Assembly: GCF_048544455.1 (NCBI RefSeq)
Contig: NC_133537.1
Span: 17,545,541-17,609,540 of the forward strand
DNA length: 64,000 nt
DNA from: Silene latifolia
Lineage: Eukaryota > Streptophyta > Magnoliopsida > Caryophyllales > Caryophyllaceae
Reading direction: 5' to 3'
The number at the start of each line of letters is the position of its first letter. Position 1 is the first letter of the stretch. The notes under the pieces are model-generated. The model was not told the origin of the DNA. It did not search any database and was given only the letters and a program-made list of their open reading frames with translations. Made by a program: the position numbers and the translations under genes. Below, in pieces: positions 58,302 to 64,000 of this stretch.

Positions 58302-58581
58302 ACTGGACTCCATTTTGAACTACAACAATTTTTACTGCGAGTGTTTTTTTTGTAACTCCGATTAAATTCAAATTTGTCACGTATACATACGGTATACTAG
58401 ATGAACTGGTTGGATCGACTAATAAGAACAAATGCACTATCAAAATTTGGGAATTCTAAAAATTGGAACTAAAGCGTGCGAGACTGCGAGATAGTAAAGG
58501 TCGATCGGATATTATTGATGTATTTGAATGTAACAACTAACAAATGTATGTACATACGATTCTGTCTAGTGGTTATTGATA

Positions 58582-58603
58582 TTTTTTTTTTTTTTTTTTT
58601 TTT
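58582..58603 (-). other. Poly(A) tail (poly(T) on plus)
   Basis: 22 T on the plus strand, preceded on the minus strand by GACTTTGCGCATTGTC. It looks like the 3' end of a reverse-transcribed polyadenylated RNA: either a LINE 3' fragment of about 130 bp or the end of the adjoining Athila fragment. Confidence 0.5.
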
Positions 58604-58659
58604 GACAATGCGCAAAGTCTTACATTATAGTAATATGGCTCTCAAAGTCATACTCAGTA

Positions 58660-59751
58660 CTACAATAAAAAAACCAAAATAGAAACAACAGAGTAATTCC
58701 TTAATAAATAACAACTAGAAAACGATTTCCCTAGGCTATGACGGGGTTTGGTATGGACTAAGGCCTTTAGTTCATTTTTCTCATCTGGTAGTCTAATAGA
58801 ATCATTATCACCAATTTTCCAAATCATGTGTGGATGAGAATTTCTAAACCAATTACAAGATAGAAAGTATTCATAATCAAGTCCATCTCCCTTTTCCCTA
58901 GTAGCATTCAAAGGTCGCAAGTTGGTGATCTCTTGGGTAAAACGGCATAAATGATGTGCAATTCTAGTAACCAACCCACCCTTGACAATAGAACTATTTT
59001 TAACATTACATTGCTTGGTCAAGTGGTTTGCAAAGTTGTAGGGGATATTTGTCTCCCATTTTTCATCACCATTCACAATTAGAAAGGCACCCAAAATTTC
59101 AACCTCTATATTCCTCACCGAGTGAGCCTCATTTCTACCAAAGAAAGTCCACTCCATAAACCTTTGCCAAATGCGTATTTCGGGGTAGTGTATAAAGTGA
59201 GGGACATGATCCCAACCAGCAAAGGGGTAGTGAGAAATGGATTCTCAAGTCAATTTGGGGTTGTAATAATCGGGTGAGTCAACATGCAAGCCTTCATGTT
59301 TCAATTGAAATATATTGGCAAATTCCGCTAAATCCAATCGATAGTCATTATTAAACAACCGGAAACTTACAAAATGAATAAAACCCTTCTTTTTTTATTT
59401 GTGAAACTCGAAAGCACTCGAGAACTCAAGGGTGAGTTTGGGAAAGGTTTTATAATTCATATTGTAACAAGCTTTCATATCAAGGTTCTTAAACAAAGTC
59501 TTAACATTTTTCTCAATACCAATGTTCTTTAAAGAATCTTGATTGATAAACTTAGTGGCTTTCCTACCTTTGGCGTGTAAGATGACCCAATTATCCCATT
59601 GTGTCTTACTATTGAAGATGACTTGGGGAAATATGGAATCATGCCACTCCGGTATGTTTTGCATTTCTACATCCTCCACAGCCCGGGAGGACTTCGCATC
59701 ACCTATCCTTCTCTTTGTAGCACCTTGGTTGGTAGCTTTTCTAGGTGCCAT
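58660..59751 (-). pseudogene. Athila-type post-pol ORF, two premature stops and altered end
   Basis: One frame of 364 codons from ATG (59751) starting MAPRKATNQGATKRR, interrupted by TAA at 59395-59397 and TGA at 59245-59247. Blocks KTFPKLTLEFSSAF, LAEFANIFQLKHEG, PHFIHYPEIRIWQRFME and YNFANHLTKQC match in order the intact ORF at 9667-10956. The last 25-30 codons no longer look like the family and run toward the poly(A), so the true C-terminus is lost. Confidence 0.75.
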
Positions 59752-59753
59752 TT

Positions 59754-59979
59754 CTGAAATTTTTAAGACAAAAATTCATATTAAGGCAAACAAAAATCCA
59801 TCCAAACAAGTATAATAGAACAAATTAGTGAAGTAATTCATTCTATAAACATTAATAGAGCATATTATCATCAATTTCTAGCACAAAATCATTTTCCCCC
59901 AATTTGAGGTAGGGTTTGGGAAAGTTGATTAAATTGATTAAAATGGATGAAATCAAAGAGAAATGAGAGGAATACTTAC
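59754..59979 (-). other. Likely 5' UTR intron of the post-pol ORF
   Basis: Minus strand ATCAA|GTAAGTATT ... AAATTTCAG|AA-ATG: donor at 59979, acceptor 2 bases before the ATG, 226 bp, T-rich. Splice signals are good but unproven. Confidence 0.55.
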
Positions 59980-60099
59980 TTGATGATGTTAAAGGTTGAA
60001 TGAATCTTGCAATTTGATGAATGAAATGATGTTTTGAAGTGATTTAAGGTGAAGAAATGAAGAAAAAAGATAGAGAAATGGAGAAAGGGTACCGTCGAG

Positions 60100-60240
60100 C
60101 AGTTGATGGAATGAGCATAAGTGATTTCCTCTTACCCGTATAGACAAATTAAGGCCAAAAAATAAAATACCACGACCCCGATCGGGGCCTGGGAACCCCG
60201 ATCGGGGTTGACCGATTTTAGGCGCTTTTTTGACTTTTCT
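60100..60240 (-). promoter_or_regulatory. U3-like module with GATCGG palindromes upstream of the post-pol ORF
   Basis: CCCCGATCGGGG (60176-60187) and AACCCCGATCGGGGTT (60194-60209), followed on the minus strand by TATTTTATTTTTTGGCCTTAA. The LTR at 1-991 has the same pair followed by TTATAAATAGGGGCCTTAA, so the two modules are related. Confidence 0.6.
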
Positions 60241-60514
60241 CCGTAATTCTTATTTCCGTCCCGTTTTTGAAAGTTACGATTCCGAACGGGGTTTCATGGA
60301 TGGGGAAGCGTGCATTTCCTCTTTGAGCTTCCTTTTCTTCATTTTTCACCCACAAATCACAAAAATAAACATCGTCAAGTCTAGTAATTTATTCCTAATT
60401 CTACGAAAAACATTAAATAGCGGAAAATTAAAAACAAAAGCAAATAAAAGCTTGGGTTGCCTCCCAAGAAGCGCTGGTTTAACGTCCCGCACAACTTAAG
60501 AAGCTGGAGTCGGT

Positions 60515-61712
60515 TTAAGCTTCCATAAGTAAAGGATGAACGGTCACTTCCTCTATTAATCCAACGATCACATACTTATGGTAGACCTTCAAACGATGGC
60601 CATTAGCTTTGAATTTTTCGCCATTGGTGGTCATCACTTCAACGGAATCGAACTTGTTGACATTTGTGACGATATATGGACCGGACCACCATGATCGTAA
60701 CTTTCCCGGAAATAGCTTGTAGCGGGAATTGAAGAGCAACACCTTATTACCAATTTGAAATTCCTTCTTCAAAATCTTCTTGTCACGCCATCTCTTTGTT
60801 ATCTCCTTGTAAAGACGGGAGCTCTCGTAAGCTTGTAAGCGAAACTCATCAAGTTCATTTAGTTGCAACAACCGCTTTTCTCCACTCAACTTTGCATCCA
60901 TGTTGAGCTCCTTGACCACCCAATAAGCTTTGTGTTCCATCTCAACGGGAAGATGGCACGCCTTTCTATAGACCAACCTATATAGTGAGGTACCAATAGG
61001 TGTCTTATATGTGGTCAGGTAAGGCCACAAAGTATAATTGAGCTTCATACTCCAATCTTTTCGTGATTTGGCAACAACTTTCTCAAGTATGGACTTGAGC
61101 TCACAGTTAGAAACCTCCACTTGTCCACAAGTTTTTGGATGGTAAGCCAAGCCTCTTCTATGGTAAACCCCATATTTTTCCAATAAAGCATTAAGTTGTT
61201 TCTCACCAAAGTGCGTACCACGATCACAAATTACTGCTCTTGGAACACCAAACCTTGGAAATATAATCTTCTTGAATAAGTTGATCACGGCAGGAGCATC
61301 GTTTATTGGAGTAGCAATTGCCTCTACCCATTTAGAGACATAGTCAACGGCAACCAAAATATACCGATTCCCTTTTGATGAAGGAAACGGTCCTTGATAA
61401 TCAATTCCCCAAACATCGAATACCTCCACTTCCAAGATACCATTTAAAGGCATTTCATGTCTCCTTGATATAGAACCCGTCCTTTGGCAAGCATCGCAAG
61501 CCATCACGAAATCTTTAGCATCTTGGAACATGGTTGGCCAATAGAAGCCGGATTGCAACACCTTTGTAATGGTCTTGGATGGTCTATGATGACCACCATA
61601 AGAAAAAGAATGACATCCTTCTAGAACCCCTTTCACATCTCAATGTGGAACACATCTCCGGAATAGCCCATCAGAGCAATGTTTGAATAGATATGGATCG
61701 TCCCATAGGAAG
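60515..61712 (-). pseudogene. Athila-type integrase (C-terminal pol), 5'-truncated by insertion
   Basis: Open for 374 codons (61636-60515), with upstream pol codons back to 61712 beyond an in-frame TGA near 61642. It has the H-H-C-C finger (HSFSYGGHH ... CDACQ), then catalytic-core D in WGIDYQGPF, D in VICDRGTHF and E in GQVEVSN. A GPY-type block (WWSGPYIV) near the C-terminus and no chromodomain fit Athila. RT and RNase H would lie beyond the copia insertion, outside the window. Confidence 0.85.
61708..61712. other. Target-site duplication GGAAG (one side) of the copia element
   Basis: Five bases next to the LTR end; the partner is outside the window. Confidence 0.4.
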
Positions 61713-62986
61713 TGTTGGAATTTATTAATCTCATTAGTTTACATATTCATATATGAATCAATTTATTTGGTCATAAAATAAATACAAGATCTTATGCATG
61801 CAAACTTAATAAAAGGAGATGGAAAAATCGATTTCTCACCATCTAATTTTCGGCCATTTGGGCACACCAACAAGATCTCCTTCTTGTTAGTTCTCGAGCT
61901 TTCCAACAATGGATGAACAAGGTTCAAATTAGAACCTCTCCCAAAAGCATATACCCAAGGAATACTCTTAATAACCAATACTATTATGAACTAGTAATAA
62001 TATTAGTCTTTACTTAAAATTTGACACAAAAATAATTTGTAATTGCTCTTGAATAAATCGGTCCAAGAGGGAGTAGTTTTAGTGGTTTTATTTCTCTAAG
62101 ATTTTCACAAATAGTAGAGAGAATTAATTTTCTTACACTAGAAAAATTAGGTAGTAAAGATGTGAATAATCAAAGAAAAGCCCATGTCTTTTCTATGTAG
62201 AAAACCGGTTGGAGGGGGAAGTAGAGGCCAATGCATGGTCTTGTGTTCTTCTCAAGACAAGACTAGGCATGCATGGCTAGTCATTAGGCTTAATCATTGT
62301 GTTTTCTCTTATTAAAATAATCAACACAATTTATCCACTAATACTCCCTCCAATTTTTCGGCACATATAAAATGGAAGATCCATTTTATTTTGTCATTTG
62401 TCAATTTTGTCATGTGTCACATGTTACATGACATGTTACACCATAATGTATTTTTAACATATTAAAAATCAACATATTAATAAAATATGTCACATAAAAA
62501 ATTCACTAGTAATTCATAATCACTTGTACCAAAATGGTTTATCAAATTATAAATTACAACGTCTTGTATTTATAATAAATTACTCATTCAATATCAATTG
62601 TTTCGTAAACAATAATTTTATCTAAGTAACAATTCGATTACTTAGACCGTATCTCATTTAATCAAATTACAATAAGACACGTTAACTTTACTCACAAAAT
62701 CACCCGTCAATTTTAAGCAATTTAATTAACTCGTATCGGCATACGATTAATTAAATAATCAATTAAGAGTATTTCCCTATAGGTATGACCTAAGGGGATC
62801 AACTGATCACCACCGTCGCACGACAGTAATGTCAAACTCTAGTCAGCCAATCATTACCGATATGTGTGGACCAGTTGACTGTAAAATATTACATCCCACA
62901 TGTATTCTTAAAATGAGATTTAAACATGTGATCATCATGATCGACAGTTGTGATCGCATTATTGTCGGAGGACACATATTCCAACG
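61713..62986 (-). repeat. 3' LTR of a Ty1/copia element
   Basis: Ends TGTTGGAA... and ...TTCCAAC with one changed base at 62986 (TG to CG in element sense). Minus orientation: element sense starts at 62986 and ends at 61713. It lies inside Athila pol. Confidence 0.75.
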
Positions 62987-62998
62987 ATCTCCCACTTG
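62987..62998 (-). other. Copia polypurine tract
   Basis: Minus strand CAAGTGGGAGAT directly before the LTR, the standard copia tract. Confidence 0.75.
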
Positions 62999-64000
62999 TC
63001 CTCGACAAGTGTGCGTCACCAATTCTCTTGTCCTATTACTATCTCCCACTCAATGCAAGGTGTCTTTCAGGTCGTACTTGCAAGTGATCATATCGAGAGT
63101 GGTTTCCTCGATCTGGAGAATAACTAATTGACCGGAACTATCTACCATAGATACCTTCCGAGCGTGGCCACGCATTTCCAGTTCATTACTCCTCGAGTGG
63201 CCCTGAGATATTGTTATAACCCTGACAAGGGGGTGGACAATTCCTATCGCACTATTCCCTTCGACTAGCCACAGCCATCATAACCCAAAATATGCCCATT
63301 TGACCCCATTTACGAAGGTCATAGTAACATAAATCAAAGTTAATCTGAAACAGTGCCACCTTAGGCGAACAGTCTTTAGTTAAAAGAATCGACTCATTAG
63401 AATGCTATAGTAGCTCTTGCCACGACCAGGCTATATAAATTTGCCAGAACTCTATAAGCGGTCATTAGGCCCGACAAAGTGTTCCTAACGGTCTGCCTAT
63501 GTGATCGACTTGTCATCTCACATGACTCTATGGCACTTGAACTTGCCATCAATCACATCACACCTAGTCACTTCGAGACGTCACCTCATACAAGTGACTA
63601 TGGGCGAATACCATGTTAATCCGGGTTCACTTTAACGGGGTTCAATATTGTCTCTACAACCCGTTTGGATGTAACAAAGTATAAAAGGAGTTTTCAGATT
63701 TAAAAAACTCGAACGAAAAATGTGATTATCACATATGAATAGTCAATACCTGATTACTACTTCATATTTTTATAATCAATTTTCATCTTATATGTAGTTG
63801 TTCATCTCAATGCAATTGAAATGACATATGACATGACTCATCATGTTAAGCCTATAAGAATGCTTTGGTTAGTAGGTTTTATCAACTTCTTGTACCTTAC
63901 TCAACCTTACTACATTCTCGTTTTCCTTTGTAATGTATACATTTGCATTACAAAACTTTCTGAGTACGTGTCTAGATCCAGTCTAGACATAAGCTCTCTA
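62999..64000 (-). mobile_element. Internal 3' non-coding region of the copia element (runs off the right edge)
   Basis: No pol domain reached within the window. ORFs at 62829-63131 overlap the LTR boundary and are not genes. Confidence 0.6.

Larger units (their letters stand above)
58604..61712 (-). mobile_element. Athila-type Ty3/gypsy fragment (integrase and post-pol ORF)
   Basis: Minus-strand order is integrase, then a GCGCTTCTTGGGAGGCAACC segment typical after Athila pol, a promoter-like module, a leader with intron and the post-pol ORF. No LTR on the left; the right is cut by a copia element at 61713. Confidence 0.8.

Noticed and set aside
61713..62986. ORFs at 61763-61978 and 62829-63131 as genes
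   Set aside because: Within or across an LTR boundary, no protein-like features.

Overview
This is a transposon-dense stretch of a flowering-plant (eudicot) nuclear genome. Evidence: Ty1/copia and Ty3/gypsy LTR retrotransposons of plant-only lineages (Sirevirus-like, Athila-like, Tekay/Del-like), a FAR1-type Mutator-like (MULE) transposase, plant-type Helitron ends, TA-rich flanks and one compact plant-specific DUF4408/DUF761-like gene. The palindromic LTR style makes me think of Caryophyllales, but that is an impression and not proven. I see no rRNA, tRNA, CRISPR or prokaryotic gene.

Layout. 1-991: part of an Athila-type LTR (minus). 992-15075: a degraded Sirevirus-like copia element (gag, pol, env-like, 3' LTR), split by a second Athila-type element at 5916-11434 (minus, TSD ATGAG, one large intact ORF). 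15076-15212: tail of a third Athila LTR, probably the target the Sirevirus entered. 15378-16877: two small TIR-like elements. 17481-20105: head-to-tail Helitrons. 20569-24387: a non-coding TIR element between (TA)n arrays. 24444-44435: a very large (about 20 kb) MULE-like element, the most interesting object here. 45311-45800: a small element with a 10-bp TSD. 45836-52786: an LTR element with a 4.2-kb internal region and no coding capacity (TSD TATAC). 53602-56112: hAT-type and inverted-repeat MITEs. 57353-58099: the only intact host-like gene. 58604-61712: an Athila fragment (integrase plus post-pol ORF). 61713-64000: a copia 3' LTR and adjoining internal sequence (minus).

The 20-kb MULE-like element has related ends at 24444 and 44435. 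On the plus strand it carries a multi-exon FAR1/MULE transposase with micro-exons, FAR1 zinc finger, DDE core, SWIM finger and zinc knuckle, now broken. On the minus strand it carries a multi-exon Ulp1/C48-type protease gene with a DUF1985-like N-terminal part, also broken, and an uninterrupted 203-codon ORF that resembles the XS domain of SGS3/IDN2/FDM RNA-silencing proteins. A decayed second XS-like copy lies near 26.2 kb. The introns and spacers are filled with a 21-bp repeat whose core is TTTTGTGAATC. The repeat is on the plus strand left of about 34.1 kb and on the minus strand right of about 35.8 kb, matching the two convergent transcription units. A 185-190 bp minisatellite with a 31-bp perfect hairpin in each unit lies at 39.6-41.0 kb. 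A transposon-borne XS-like protein could be an anti-silencing factor; that role is inference.

A second theme is GC-rich or AT-rich palindromes just upstream of TATA boxes in the U3 of four LTRs from different lineages, with the same palindromes re-used inside element coding or leader regions.
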